DNA of 64,000 nucleotides, taken from Rhodamnia argentea (taxonomy: Eukaryota > Streptophyta > Magnoliopsida > Myrtales > Myrtaceae). The DNA lies in the NCBI RefSeq assembly GCF_020921035.1, contig NC_063156.1, positions 23,918,283 through 23,982,282 of the forward strand. Reading direction: 5' to 3'. Both the position numbers and the translations under genes were made by a program. Below, in pieces: positions 45,401-57,477 of this stretch. Every line of letters starts with the position of its first letter. The first letter of the stretch is position 1. The notes below the pieces were generated by a model. It worked only from the letters and a program-made list of their open reading frames with translations, did not search any database and had not been told where the DNA came from.

Positions 45401-48068
45401 ACAATGTGATTGCAGCTTTAAACATCTCTTACGCTCTACCTTTCTGAATTATAGGCTCGGTGCTACCCCGATTATGGAGCTCATGATTGCATCGGGAAAA
45501 ACAGTAACTAAACTGCAGCTAGAACATGGACTAGCTGTTGATAGAGTTTATGTTGGGTCATTTATGACTTCTCTTGATATGGCAGGTCAGTTTCTTTTTT
45601 ATGTGCTATTACTATGATGGACTAGTTCTGATCATTGTGTTTCTATCAGGGTTTTCAATCACTATTATGAAGGCAGATGAATCAATTTTGCAGCGGTTAG
45701 ATGCTGCAACTAAGGCTCCAGCATGGCCTGTTGGAGTTGATGGTGCGTGCGCATTTAAGCTTTTCCTCTCTTCTTTCTTGGTATTCTTATTCCCTGGTTA
45801 TAACAAAAAGAAATAAAATCTGCTTTCCTGATGTCGGAACCAACCTTCAGAGTGAGGACGTGCATGCTTTCAATAAATTTTCTATTACTAGTGCAACATT
45901 AGTTTTATAATACGATCATGGAGCTCAGCATGGTTTTTCATGCAGGGAATCGCCCAACACCAAAGTTTCCAGTTCCAATGCCATTATCTTCCTTAAAAGC
46001 TATGAATGTGGTATGTAACTTGTGTGCAAGAGGAAGTTTGAGATTTTCTAAAACTGTCGTACGGTTCTTGAAGTTTATCAACAACTATCTCCTTGATAAA
46101 AAAGCTCATTGATTATGATTTACTTCTGATTAGTCATCAAGTCGGCCACGGGAGCTGAGCAAACAGGGCCTGCTTCTCAAGGTGGCTATTGAAGCTGCAG
46201 CGAAAGCAATTATTGACATTAAAGACCAGTTGAATGAATGGGATGGCGAAGCCGGAGACGCTGACTGTGGGTCAACAGTAAGTCCTTTAAAAGTTTCTTC
46301 TTGTTCGCCATTGGCGCATTTTTCCTTCCTACCCTTTTGGCTTCCGCTCAATATTTAACTGTTTACCTGTTCTGCAGTTGTTTAAAGGTGCAACAGCTAT
46401 TTTGGTGGACTTGGAAAATCAGTGAGTTCCCTTAAAACTAAGTCCAACCCCATGAAATTCGATTTTGCTTGTACCTTCTCTGCCATCGATCAAGTTCAAG
46501 TAAAGGCCATGACTATGAAATGTTTGACTTTTTCCGTTGCAATGAAATGTTACCCCTATCTAATAAATAAGTAGTTTTTGGATGGTGACACCAATCTTTC
46601 AATATTTGCACTGATCGCGTTATTTGTTTCCTTCTACTTCCCAGCTATCCACTCAATGATGCTGCAGAGACAATAAACGAGGTCGGGACATCCATAAGGG
46701 TGATGGGTGGAACTAGTGGGATCATGTAATGTACTCTCCTTTGCTCTCTCTTAGATGAGGGTTGGGTTTTATCTTTACATGTGTATCCCAACTAAAAAAC
46801 TAAAAGGATGCAACCTTTTTCCCCCTCTGGAACAGATATAACATATTCTCTAAGGCTGTGTACGGAAAATTGCAAGGGAGTGAAATTTCACCTAAGCAAT
46901 GTGAGATCACGCTGTCCTTCTGATACTTTGATATGTTTGATGGCCCTGGCCTCACTCCCTTTCTTGATTCAGGGGCCGAAGCATTTGAAGCTGGCATCAA
47001 TGCTATCAGTAAGTATGGAGGAGCAAGTGCTGGTTATCGCACAATGTTGGATGCCTTGATTCCAGCATCTACAGTACTTCATGAGGTCATTGACAATAAA
47101 TAAGATGCTGTTTTTGCCCTCTGTTGTTGACGTGTTTACTGTACAATCCCTTGCTTTCTAAAACTTTCATCAACAGAAGTTGGACGCTGGTGTGGATCCT
47201 GTAACTGCATTTGTTGTCTCATCTGAAGCGGCATTGGCTGGAGCAGAGTCAACAAAAGAGATGCAAGCACAGGTGATATAATTAATTAGAAAACCGTCTT
47301 CTTTGCCTACTTCGTGGCACTAAATCTGCAGAAAAGATCTTTACTTGGCATATCTTTAGAACTGCATGGAGCTGACTGTTAAGCTGTACAATTGTTGTCT
47401 CAAACAGCTCGACCAAAGAGATAATGTTAGTAGATAAGATTCCCTCGACTGAATTGGATATCTGGCATCTTACTCAATAAGTGTGGAGGATTTCAAAATC
47501 TGAAGATGCCAAAAAAACTTTAGGCCATTTCTTGCAGAGTTTGCTTGAGATTCACTGAACGTTGGACTAGAAAATGATGAGGGCTCACTTCACCTTTGCA
47601 TTTGTTCATCGGATCCCGACCTTTATAAACAACGATGGGCATCATTAGAATAGGACCTTACATCAAAACTCGAGCAACAGAGGATTGGTCAAACAAGTCC
47701 ACATATCGCGATGAACAACCTGGACTAGAATCAGGTCTCAGATGTCGGAGTTTGCGATGTGCAGTGTAACTTTTCTGAATTTTAGGTGCAGGAGAATATA
47801 CGCGGGGATTTAGTATCGATGCTTAGTTTTGACATCACAGCATGACTACCCCGATGGAATTATCGCTACTAATAGTTGACAATGAAATTTTCTCAACATT
47901 TTTTGTGTAAAAGCTTGTGGATTCACAATTACACTGTTCATATAGGCTGGGCGTGCGTGTTATATCTCTGAGGCGAACCTCCGATCGGTTCCAGATCCAG
48001 GTGCGATGGCTGCGGCTTCATGGTATAGAGCAGCTGCATTAGCCATCAAGGAAATGACGGCTTCCTGA
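42484..48068 (+). CDS. DAK: Dihydroxyacetone kinase (ATP-dependent, DhaK-DhaL fusion)
   Basis: Phosphorylates dihydroxyacetone to dihydroxyacetone phosphate with ATP; homologues can also act on glyceraldehyde. Twenty exons, all GT-AG with matching phases: 42484-42523, 42850-42923, 43021-43084, 43442-43554, 43667-43714, 43943-44014, 44102-44191, 44533-44706, 44975-45058, 45276-45331, 45455-45585, 45650-45742, 45946-46010, 46134-46277, 46378-46421, 46645-46725, 46836-46900, 46973-47085, 47177-47272, 47946-48068. The product is 589 aa, normal for plants. The N-terminal DhaK domain has [17 protein letters not shown] (His65, equivalent to the bacterial active-site His), IVGDD near 142-144, and HGEPG, whose His226 corresponds to the residue that binds the substrate covalently. 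The DhaL domain, from about 375, has [12 protein letters not shown] for Mg-ATP and RVMGGTSG. Both halves look active. No targeting signal is obvious. A MITE-like fragment lies in intron 9. Confidence 0.95.
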
Positions 48069-49846
48069 TCTTTTGAGTTTTTTTTTTTTTTTATGCTACA
48101 ATTATGCAAACCAGAATGTTGCGGGGATTTTGGCTAAGTTACAACGTTTGTCACGAAGCATTAGGACAGAACCAAAAGCAGGAATTGAGAAGACGAGCGA
48201 TACCATAAATGGCGACGCTGATAATTCCAAAGAGGATGCTGCAACGTTACAAGTTATAAACAAGAACATCGAGAATTTATAGAGTCCATTCTACAGAAGA
48301 TGCTATATCGGAATTACTGCGCCCGGAATTACTTGCCTATTTTCTGATTAGAATATGCTCTTTTTCGTAGATTTTCTTTTTCTACGCTAAGAATACATAG
48401 GGAAGATTGAAAATTCGACACGAAATGTCGTCATGAGACTGCATGTATATACATATATGTATGTACGTATATATACATATTCTGTTGAACTTAATTAATT
48501 TCAGAAAATAAATGAGACTGCATTTTTCTTTCGGAACTTAATTAATTTTGATTGGTACCTACCAACTCTTATGTGCTAGTACCTGCAATATATTAGCCTA
48601 CAAATTAAGGTTTTCTCCGTTATAAACCGTACAAAGGACCACAAATCGAAGCTGTTTTTGGAAGCTGAATCATCAACTATTCGAAACTAAAATGGATATG
48701 ACAGCGATGACCCGACCCGACCCGACCCGATCACTATGAACCAATACCGTACAAAGGACCACAAATCGAAGCATGAACACATGCTGCATGGAGAGTGAAC
48801 TTACCCAAAACCTCCAATCACACCCAAATGCGTTCGTACCCCCGTACGATGGGCTTGGACTGAGCAAAGAGTTCGAAGGACGTCGTAGTTCAATTGGGGA
48901 TCCCAAATTGACAAACGAAGCTTCTGAAAAATCACTCCCGCACAAGGCCAATGGAGAAAAATTGAGCTTCGATGAATGACCATGACATGGTGGTCCCTTT
49001 GCGTGCTTGATCGTCACTCCTAATGAGCACGAAATTCTTGTGTAAGACTCCCTCGACACGGCAGCCCAAATTATGTACGATCTAATAAGCTCGCGCGTTT
49101 TTGTTCTTTTCTTGAAATTTCGGGTGAAATTTCGCTTAATGCCTGTATTGTGGCGTGATACGCTTCCTTACTTGGATACCACCCTATCTTCGTGGATCAC
49201 ACTTCATGATGCCGATTCCAAGATACAACTACCCCTATGCCGTGTCGATCGACAATCAATGTATTATTAGCACTACATTTATTTATAAACCGACGTGACG
49301 TATATATGTTGGCCGTTCAAATGGGTCCACCAACTCGACTTTCACAATCCGTCACATCCAATACATTGGGACTAGCCCGATCCGACAACATTGAGACCAA
49401 ATAATTCTTTCGTAACTAAACTTTAAGATCACTAATATTCACGCCCGGAATTCAGCGTATAGTGTATGTCGCAGTCCCTCTTGAAATGTGATTTCAACAT
49501 ATGATCTTCTTAGTCTATAATTCCTTGCTAAGTTTGTTAGTTTATGTTCAAAACGAAGGCTTCATCATGCGGAGCTTTAGCTTCCCATTCAGCCCATTGA
49601 CCAAAAGATTTAGTAAATTTTTGGAATATGCTCTCTTTTTTTTTTTTTTTATAATTTGGATGGGGAATGAGAACTGAGGGAGGTTGATACGTGTCAGCGG
49701 TCTTAGCCCATGATGACATATAATTAAGAATGAGGACCAAAAGTAAAAGTAAGGTACTGTCCTCCTTTATAAATCATTTTTTGTCTAGGGTTCTCGATTT
49801 CCCGTATCTAAATCTCTATACCCAATTGTTCTTTAACCATCTAAAG

Positions 49847-49893
<47 letters not shown>

Positions 49894-49960
49894 CTATTAA
49901 TAGTACCTCTCGCATGTAGTACTATGTCTCGGACTACACATGAATAATGACAAAAAAAAA
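48069..49960. other. 3' flank of DAK and intergenic sequence
   Basis: An AATAAA at 48507-48512 might end a long 3' UTR. 48420-48485 is an 'atgtatatacatat' tract. A (CCCGA)4 repeat sits at 48711-48730. The sense open frame 48773-48979 and the antisense frame 48673-49059 overlap, and neither resembles a known family. (CT)20 lies at 49851-49890. Confidence 0.4.
49851..49890. repeat. (CT)20 microsatellite
   Basis: Uninterrupted 40-base CT tract in intergenic sequence. Confidence 0.95.
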
Positions 49961-49965
49961 AAATT

Positions 49966-50527
49966 GAAAATTTTCAAATAAAGACTTGAATTGCCATCGT
50001 TTTTCTCAAATAAGTGTTTAAAACCGATATTATTTCAAATAAAGGCATTTTTTTACCAAAAAAAAAATAATGGCATTTTCGTCATTTTTCTTTTTCTTTT
50101 TTCTTTTTTTTCATTCATTTTTCCCTTTCTTTTCCTTTGTTTTTTGCCCTAGCTTCTAGCCGGTGATTGGGCTGGCCACTCGGGAAGTGAGGCTGCCCTC
50201 ACCGGTCTCACCCGAGCTAACCGAGGGCGGCCCTCGTCGGGGTGAGCCGAGGGCTGCCCTCGCTGGGCGGGGTGAGGGTCGCCTCGCCCATCCTTTGCTA
50301 GTGGTTGGCCCAGTTACCAGCGAGGAAGCTAGGGCAAAAAAAATAAAGGGAAATAATAGGGAAAACAAGAAAAAAGGAAAAAAATTAAAAAAATGATGAA
50401 AATGTCCTTAGTTATGCCTTTCTTTGAAATAATGAGAATACTTCAAGTTTTTATTTGAAATAAGGTTCACTTTGGGACCCTATTTGAAAAAATGAGAGCA
50501 CTTTAGGCCCTTATATGAAAATTTCCC
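49966..50527. mobile_element. Long-inverted-arm MITE, 'caaataagg' family
   Basis: The left arm 'gaaaattttcaaataaag' is inverted relative to the right arm 'cttatatgaaaatttc'. Repeated 'tatttgaaataagg' units lie in the right arm, and the GC core at about 50155-50330 has 'gaggctgccctcaccgg' and 'gagggcggccctcg'. A related copy is at 40710-41235. The flanking A-rich sequence prevents a firm target duplication. Confidence 0.65.
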
Positions 50528-50529
50528 AA

Positions 50530-50965
50530 AAAATTAAACATATCTTCAATCCTAAATTTTTTCAATTTGGCCATTTTAGTAATAAAAATTTGGACGATTG
50601 GCTAATGTAATCCCTTTGGCCCTAATTTTGGTTGAAAATCGTTAACGTAATAGTTCAATTAGTGTTGCCCGTCTTACATGGCACAACAGCGCTAATATAG
50701 GCCTCAACGATTGCCGACGGAGGTTGTTGGCCCACAAGTCCAATGAAGGGAAAAGATTACGAAAATCGTCCACATCGGCGTTAGCTATGCTACGTAAAAT
50801 AGTCGACATCCACGTTGGCGATTTCTAGTAAGAATTTGCCAAAATGATTATATTAGTAAATTGTCAAAATGTTTAAGATTAAATTGACAAAGGCTTAAAA
50901 GCTTAGGACTGAATAGATCGTCGTATAATAGATTTATGACTTTTTTTTGGTAATTTTCCTAACCA
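50530..50965. mobile_element. Mutator-like MITE adjoining the previous one
   Basis: The left part 'cttcaatcctaaattttttc' and 'caatttggcc' mirrors the right part 'ttaagattaaattgac' and 'ttaggactgaatag', and ends in 'ggtaattttcc'. The core contains 'gccgacggaggttgttggcc'. Same style as the element at 6197. Confidence 0.5.
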
Positions 50966-51089
50966 TGCACATGTACACAAAATGCAGCATCAGATAGCTT
51001 GAGCTAGTTGGCAATGAAACATGAGTTGAGTAATTGCTTCCAGAGAGAGATTTTCAACTACAAGTATGAGCCTTAATGCTATTATGTAA

Positions 51090-51232
51090 AGCCATGCAGC
51101 CCCGTTAGTAAAGGAACCGAGAGGTGGAGACGCTAGTATCATAGATGCGGGGTTCAACTCGCGCGCTCTGTTAAGAGCGGAGCAAAAGTTAAAGTCGGAA
51201 ATAGGATGGATAATAAATAAATAAATAAAAAA
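51090..51232 (+). mobile_element. SINE-like element with B-box and (ATAA)n tail
   Basis: 'GGGGTTCAACTCGCGC' at about 51150 resembles a tRNA B-box (GGTTCRANNCC), and the segment ends in a repeated 'ataa' tail at about 51210-51230. An A-box is not convincing. The limits are approximate. Confidence 0.3.
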
Positions 51233-52330
51233 AACCCATTCGTTTTGCCAAAATAAATTAAGTTCTCTGAGTGTAAAATAGTTTAAAATCTTCAGATTTT
51301 ATTGTGGACTGATCAAGATGTGTGTGAAGGTCCTAGCAAATGGTCTTGTTCTCGATTAATTAAAAGCTCCCGCACATGATCGTTTGCCTAAAGTTTGTCA
51401 CGTATGATTGCTTTCAAGAGCTTGTTCCGCTCCATTTATGGTGGAGCGCTGGTGGACTCTCTCTCTCTCTCTCTCTCTCTCCACCTTTTCTTTTCGTTTT
51501 TTTAATGAGTATAGAATCGATTGCTGTAAAAATGATTTGAAACTTGTCCTCGCGTTGAAATCACCTTTTCACAATTGTTCTTGATTTGAAAATGAGACCA
51601 AGTCATGGGCAAGTACACACCATCCCCACGCTCGACCCTGGCTATCGATTAGGTTGGAATCCTAGGGATGTCAATCAAATCGATCCCACGTCTATCGTAC
51701 GGATGCCAATTCAATTCTAAACTTTTTCGACTCTGCCAAAGTAATCGTAAACTCCGTTATATAATCACAATGCAGTCTTTCCGGCAAATTTTGACGAGAA
51801 ATTGATGACACAGCATGGCCGGAAATTCATGTAGACCGCCACGTCATCAATTTTCGAGGACAACTGGCTGAAAGGACTACGTTCTGATTTCGTGCACGGC
51901 AAAATTGAAAAACTTGGGACTGAATCAACATTCGTATAATAAGTTTAAGATGGAATTGGTGATTTTAATAGAACCTTATTTATGCATTTGCCAATATAGA
52001 AACAAGTGAATCCAACGAAATATAAGGGTTGTAAACCCAATGTACACTGCATTAAAAAAAAAAAAACCCAAAAACCGTAATGTATGCATTACTATTTTTG
52101 TGCTCGTAAAACTCGTAAAATCCTCACATAAAATCGGGGGCCCACTTCATTCTTCCCATCCCCGAAGACGTGATCTCCTGCTTCTCACTCCACACAATGG
52201 GGTCGACTTTTTATCCGACTTTTTGACCTCATGAGAATCTGACGGCTGGCATCGCCTGCTTTCCGTGGCCCCCGGTACTCCTGACAAATACTGGATCAAT
52301 GTAAAGCCAAGCTCTTAGGTCGTTTTAACT
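51233..52330. other. Intergenic with (CT)n and a partial MITE
   Basis: A (CT)n tract lies at about 51457-51482. 51690-51985 has facing 'ccaattcaattctaaac' and 'gtttaagatggaattgg' arms of a short Mutator-like MITE without a clear duplication. No gene is seen. Confidence 0.4.
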
Positions 52331-52334
52331 TGAG

Positions 52335-52755
52335 AAAATAACATATGCAGATTCTAACTTTAATCCAACGAGCAATCTAATGCATAACCATTAATTTGTT
52401 CAATATGATCCTTGAACTTTAGCCTAATATTGCAATATGATCCACGAACTTTTAATGCGTACAATGCATATGTTTAATTTAGTCCCCGAGTTATATGAAA
52501 AATGTTCAATGTTATCATTCATTGTCTTCGATCATGACTTAATTAAAAAATAATATTGAACATCTACATATTTTCAAGGACTACATTCAGCATGTACCAA
52601 AAGTTTAGGAATTACATTAAAAAAATTAAAAGTTTGAGGACCACATTGCAACATTAGGGTAAAGTTCAAGGAACACATTGAACAAATTAAAAGTTCAAGG
52701 CCAGATAGCACATTGGATCAAAGTTTAAAGACCATATTTATCATTTCTTACTTCT
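52335..52755. mobile_element. Foldback MITE with ~150-bp inverted arms
   Basis: The left arm words 'atttgttcaatatgatcc', 'ttgaactttagcctaa' and 'ttgcaatatgatcc' reappear inverted in the right arm as 'atttgttcaatgtgttcc', 'ttgaactttaccctaa' and 'ttgcaatgtggtcc'. The loop is short. It is non-coding. A transcript across it would form a long near-perfect hairpin. Confidence 0.75.
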
Positions 52756-52904
52756 ATGGGTCCGCCTGGATAAGGAAGAGTTTTTCCATGCGTTCCAAGC
52801 ATACGAGCTCATCTCATATCAGTCGTCGAACTACGTGAGCCTCATAAAAATATAATGATTGAGATGGACCGGACCCACACACACACCGAATTCAATCAAG
52901 ATTT

Positions 52905-53200
52905 GACCATCATCCGGGAGAAAATTATCAAATCAATCCTCAACCTATTGAACGGATGTCAATTCGGTTCTAAACTTCACAATTCGGAAAATGCAGCCTC
53001 AAAAGCCTACGTGCGAAATCTCAACTTAGTCGGTCCGGGCAACCGACTCCCGAAAATAGCTAACGTGGCAATCCATGTAAGACTATGTTGGAGCTTTACG
53101 CAGGTGCTTAGAATTACATCGGCAAAATCAGAAAGTTCAAGATTGAATTGGCGTCCGCGCAACCGTTTACGATTGATTCGGCAATTATCCCGTTGTTTAG
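52905..53200. mobile_element. Short Mutator-like MITE
   Basis: 'gggagaaaattatcaaatc' on the left mirrors 'gattcggcaattatccc' on the right, with 'gtcaattcggttctaaac' facing 'gttcaagattgaattggc'. About 285 bp. No clear target duplication. Confidence 0.5.
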
Positions 53201-54840
53201 GTGCTGGGCCGAAGTGCATGTGGCATCATGATTTTAGTTCTATTTTTTTTCAGTTTTTTCTTCTTCTTTTTTGTTATTTTATTTTCCACGGCATCATGTC
53301 ATGATGTTCTATGCACGCTCCAGCTCCGCCCTAATTCGTACCGAGCATTTCAAACTCGAGTGACTCGTTTTCGTAATAAATAATTAAAAATTATTACGGG
53401 GTCCACTCTTTTAAGAACTATTATTCTCACAGTCACCTAAAAAAATATTATGCTAACAAAGTCCTTTCAAAATAAATGGCACAAGGCAAGATGAAGAAGC
53501 AAGAACAACCTTGTTTTTACCAGAGGATTATATCGGAGATGAATAAATATACACGTCAATATAAATTAAGAGAACTAAATTAACATAAATTAATATTATG
53601 AAATAAGAGATGATTTTTTTTTTTCGGTGAAGAATTCTTCCATTGATCATCCAAACGTAATATATTTTATAAATAGCTAGAGGAAATAGAATCCGTGTAT
53701 ACATATACGGTATACCGAACTCGAGATGCATAATTAGAGGTTCGGTAGGATTAATAGTGCCTCCATTCTTCCATGTATGGAAGATGCGGCATTATTTCTC
53801 GACTCTTCAGAGGCGACGGGTAATTACACATACTACAATGTCTTGTGGCATTGATGTCTTAGGAAGCATCGACACTCTCCGGGGGCCTCGGTGTCATGCC
53901 CGATGCTCTCTCGACATGCAATCCATATGTGATCGGCGTTCTAGACACATGAGTCAAGCATCCCGACTTGCTATTTCTACAAGCACGGTGTCAATTTCAA
54001 GCACTTTCAATAAATTAGGGATCAAATGTAGATTTATCAAAAATATATATATTTAAGTCATATATCTAGCAATCCCGAAATTAATATACCCAATCAGTTG
54101 AAAAAAAAAAAACCTGATCATAAATCCCTAACGGAAGAAAAAGAACAGAAACAACTCGCCGATATTTTTATATAATCATGTATACATAAAATTATACATT
54201 TAATATACAATATGTCCCAACGTGTCAAAATTCTCTATCTTTTTAGAAATGACGTGTCGGAGTATTGTGTCGTGTCGGTGCCCTTAGTTGATGTCTATAA
54301 TCCGCAACTAATCTCGCAAACAGAAGCAACAAATCAACCCAGTTTTCCACAAAAAAAAAAAAAAGAAAAAAAATAAGAAATGCAATCTTTTTGAAGAAAG
54401 AAATGGAAAAGACGAAATCGTCCAAGAAATTAGAGACAACCCTTGGGGGCCGACAGCTAATGTTGTGCCATCTTTCTGACTTATTAACATCACCGGGGAG
54501 ACATCATATTCAATTCCGACTTTCGTTCAACAGAAAAGCTGCTTCAACATTGTAAATTAACTGCAACAGGTTTGAGCAGCCAAGGCAAGTGGGTACTTTT
54601 GTCAATGCACGTTGCCATAATCAGCGAGTAGAAGAAGACAATGGCGAGGGGGGTTGCTGCACTGCACTGCACCGCGCTTGTGTTTTGCATGCATAAATTG
54701 TCTTTTTACTGTGCAGAAAAGAATGTATTTTGGACATAAAAAGCTTTCGATCCTTCTCTCCTTCTGGCCCATTCCTTGTTGCCTGATTCAAAAGCTTATC
54801 TTACCAATTGATTGGCTCCACCCCCCCTTTCATCACTACA
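53201..54840. other. Intergenic, 'gacacg/cgtgtcgg' repeat
   Basis: 53850-53960 and 54195-54290 carry 'catcgacactctccgg' and 'cgtgtcggtgccc' words typical of a dispersed plant repeat. The open frame 53757-54056 lies inside it and is not a recognised protein. The remainder is AT-rich. Confidence 0.35.
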
Positions 54841-54844
54841 CTGC

Positions 54845-54963
54845 CTCTCTCTCTCTCTCTCTCCATCTCCATCCAGTTTTCGGAGCCTTCTCCTTGCAGG
54901 AGAGTTCGCAGAAGCTTCATATGAAGAGCAAGAGGGTCTAGAGAGAGAGAGAGAGAGAGAGAG
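54845..54963. repeat. (CT)n and (GA)n tracts in the IDD gene 5' leader
   Basis: About nine CT units at 54845-54862 and about eleven GA units at 54941-54963 lie 290-410 bp upstream of the IDD start codon. Opposite-strand complementarity lets them pair in RNA. Confidence 0.85.
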
Positions 54964-55254
54964 GGAGGCAGGGAGGGAGCAAGGCTTGATACATGGAAAA
55001 GCTGAATGTTTAAAGCCAAAAAAGAAAGCTGATGACCGAAAGTTAAAGGCTTTCTTTTTCTCCCTATCTGTAGTCATGGCTCTAGGCTTCTTGTTGCGCC
55101 TCTCTCTCTCCCTCTCTATCTCTCTAGTGATCTGAGTCATCATCTCGTGAAGAAGAATCATTCAAGAAGACAGAAGAAACCTTTGATTCCTTCAGCTCTC
55201 TGCTAGTACAAAGTTCCTTCAAGGAAAAGGAAGAATCAACTTGAATCAACACCC

Positions 55255-57477
55255 ATGTTGGGCAACACCAACGCCAACACTTCTAGTTCTGCCCCAGTTG
55301 TTCCTGCTTCTTCAGAACCAGCAAATGGACATGGCAACAGCAGCAGCAGCAATAAGAGGAAAAGACGACCCGCAGGCACTCCAGGTACTTCCGTTTATCT
55401 TTCCCTTCTTTTCGTCTCAACCAGTCGTTCGTTTTCATTCGATTGGTATTTGAGAGAGCTGGGAACCTTTAGAACAAGGCGTCACTTCTTTACACCGACC
55501 GATTGTCAGATCCGGACGCGGAGGTAGTTTCGCTGTCGCCGAAAACCCTATTGGAGTCGGACCGCTACGTGTGCGAGATCTGCAACCAGGGGTTCCAGAG
55601 GGACCAGAACCTCCAGATGCACCGCCGGCGGCACAAGGTGCCGTGGAAGCTGCTCAAGAGGGAGAATCCCGGGGGCCCGCCGGGGGAGGCCGCGAGGAAG
55701 CGGGTGTTCGTCTGCCCCGAGCCGGCCTGCCTCCACCACGACCCCCGCCACGCGCTCGGGGACCTCGTCGGCATCAAGAAGCACTACAGGAGGAAGCACA
55801 GCGACCAGAAGCAGTGGGTGTGCGAGAGGTGCTCCAAGGGTTACGCCGTGCAGTCTGACTACAAGGCCCATCTCAAGACTTGCGGCACCAGAGGCCATTC
55901 CTGCGATTGTGGAAGAGTTTTTTCCAGGTAGGATCTTGAATTTTGACTCAAAAAACCATGAATTTAAAATCTATTATACTGCTGCAATTCAGCATCTTTC
56001 TTTCTCTTTCTTTTGAAATTCAGATTGCTTTTGATGTGTGAAGAAGTAGTCATTTTATCTTTGCTCAACCCTTTTCATTGCCTTTTTCCCTGATGGATTC
56101 TAAAAGGCTAAAGTCGAAAGTCGGAAAGTGTATATACCTCGCTCTAGTTATTGACTGACCATGCGAAAAGAAAACCTCAATTCTGAGGTTGTTTCAATAA
56201 CCAAAGTTTTGCTTGTGGACAGTTGAAACACAGTTCCCTAAAATCAGATTTTGTTGGTCGTGTCATTTTTGCTAAAAAAAATCTCTTTTTGATGAACCCA
56301 AGAACACCAACTCTTAGGATCGTATATATAATTTGAAGCAACTGTCTTCCTCGTTTCAACATGTGCGTACGTTTGCTACACTTGCTTTCATAATCTGCAC
56401 TCTCTCCTTAAAAAGTGCAAATTTTTTTTTAATGAATCTTAATGAATGATTTTGTTAATGATAATATTTGTATGGCGGTTGACGACTTCATCTCCTTCTA
56501 TCGCCTTGTTTCTCTGCATTTCTTCATCGACGGGACAGGCCAAATGAACAGAAGATGTAGGAAAAGACAAGAACCCTCACTTGCTGCAATTCCTGTAACA
56601 GCCAGAGCAACAGCATGTTCTTTCGTTTGGCATATTAACCCCTTGATTCATATGGTTCCATGCACCTTTCTCCAGGGTCGAAAGCTTCATCGAGCACCAA
56701 GATTCTTGCAACGCGGGTCGGGTTCGGTCCGAGCTGCAACCGTGGCAGCTGCCTTGTCTCTCGAGAACCGCCTCCAGCCCTAGCCAGTCTAGTGACACCA
56801 ATTTCAGTGCAACTCCTAATTTGCCACCTTTCATATTGCCAAAGCCAAGGGAAAACCCCATTCCCTTATTGAGCCCTACCAAAGACTGCTCTTCCAAAAA
56901 TGGTCCGGACAACCACCACCATAATTTGGAGCTTCAGCTCTCGAGCTCATCGATCCCTGCCGAAGCGGCTTCCATTTCCTCCAAGGGAGATGAGAAGGAC
57001 TCGACCCCATTGCAGCTCTCGATCGGGTCGTGCTGCGATGCCGGGGAGAAGAATGAGTCGAACAATGCGACCCACTCGATGAGCAACATGGGCGATAGAC
57101 CTGATAGAGGCGCCGCCACTTTATGGATGAGGGAGGAGGCGCGTGAGCAGTTGAGATTGGCAATGGCGGAGAAGGCTTATGCTGAGGAGGCGAGAGAGCT
57201 GGCCAGGAGGCAGATTCAAATGGCCCAGGAGGAGTTTGCCAATGCCCAGAGAATTAGGCAACAAGCACAGAGTGAGCTGGACAAGGCCTTGGCACTACGA
57301 GAGCATGCATCTAAGCAAATAAATTCCGCTGTCCTTCAGATCACTTGTCATGCTTGCAAGAAGCAGTTTCAAGCAAGGGCTGTAAGGGACATGGCTAATG
57401 AGGATGAGAAGTCTTCTCTTCTGGTGTTTAGTTACACGTCATCAGTCGTTACAGGAGGAGAGGTTGGAGAGAGATGA
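55255..57477 (+). CDS. IDD15: INDETERMINATE-domain zinc finger (IDD14/15/16 clade, SGR5-like)
   Basis: Plant C2H2 transcription factor of the clade that includes SHOOT GRAVITROPISM5, which controls gravitropism, organ angle and auxin-related genes. Exons: 55255-55384, 55510-55927, 56676-57477, phases matching, 449 aa. Seen: NLS KRKRRP (34-39); the ID domain with ZF1 Cys65/Cys68/His81/His85, ZF2 residues 112-140, C2HC ZF3 residues 148-168, and C2HC ZF4 residues 175-194, split by intron 2. An LxLxL repressor-like EAR motif LELQL is at 267-271. A coiled-coil-like helix (about 334-405, [20 protein letters not shown]) is followed by a CHACKKQF Cys pair at 407/410, both typical of the IDD14-16 group. 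The frame is intact. Reading through intron 1 meets a stop before any finger, so intron retention would give a non-DNA-binding product. IDD14 or IDD16 are equally possible names. Confidence 0.92.

Noticed and set aside
48073..48282. Additional C-terminal exon of dihydroxyacetone kinase
   Set aside because: The kinase has an in-frame stop at 48066-48068, no splice donor before it leads there, and the peptide does not resemble the family. Treated as 3' UTR.
51090..51232. Possible tRNA gene
   Set aside because: Only a B-box-like word is present. No acceptor stem, anticodon arm or proper A-box can be formed, so it is listed as SINE-like at low confidence.
55548..55898. Antisense 116-residue frame opposite the zinc-finger exon
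   Set aside because: It is a Leu/Val/Pro-rich complement of the GC-rich ID-domain exon.
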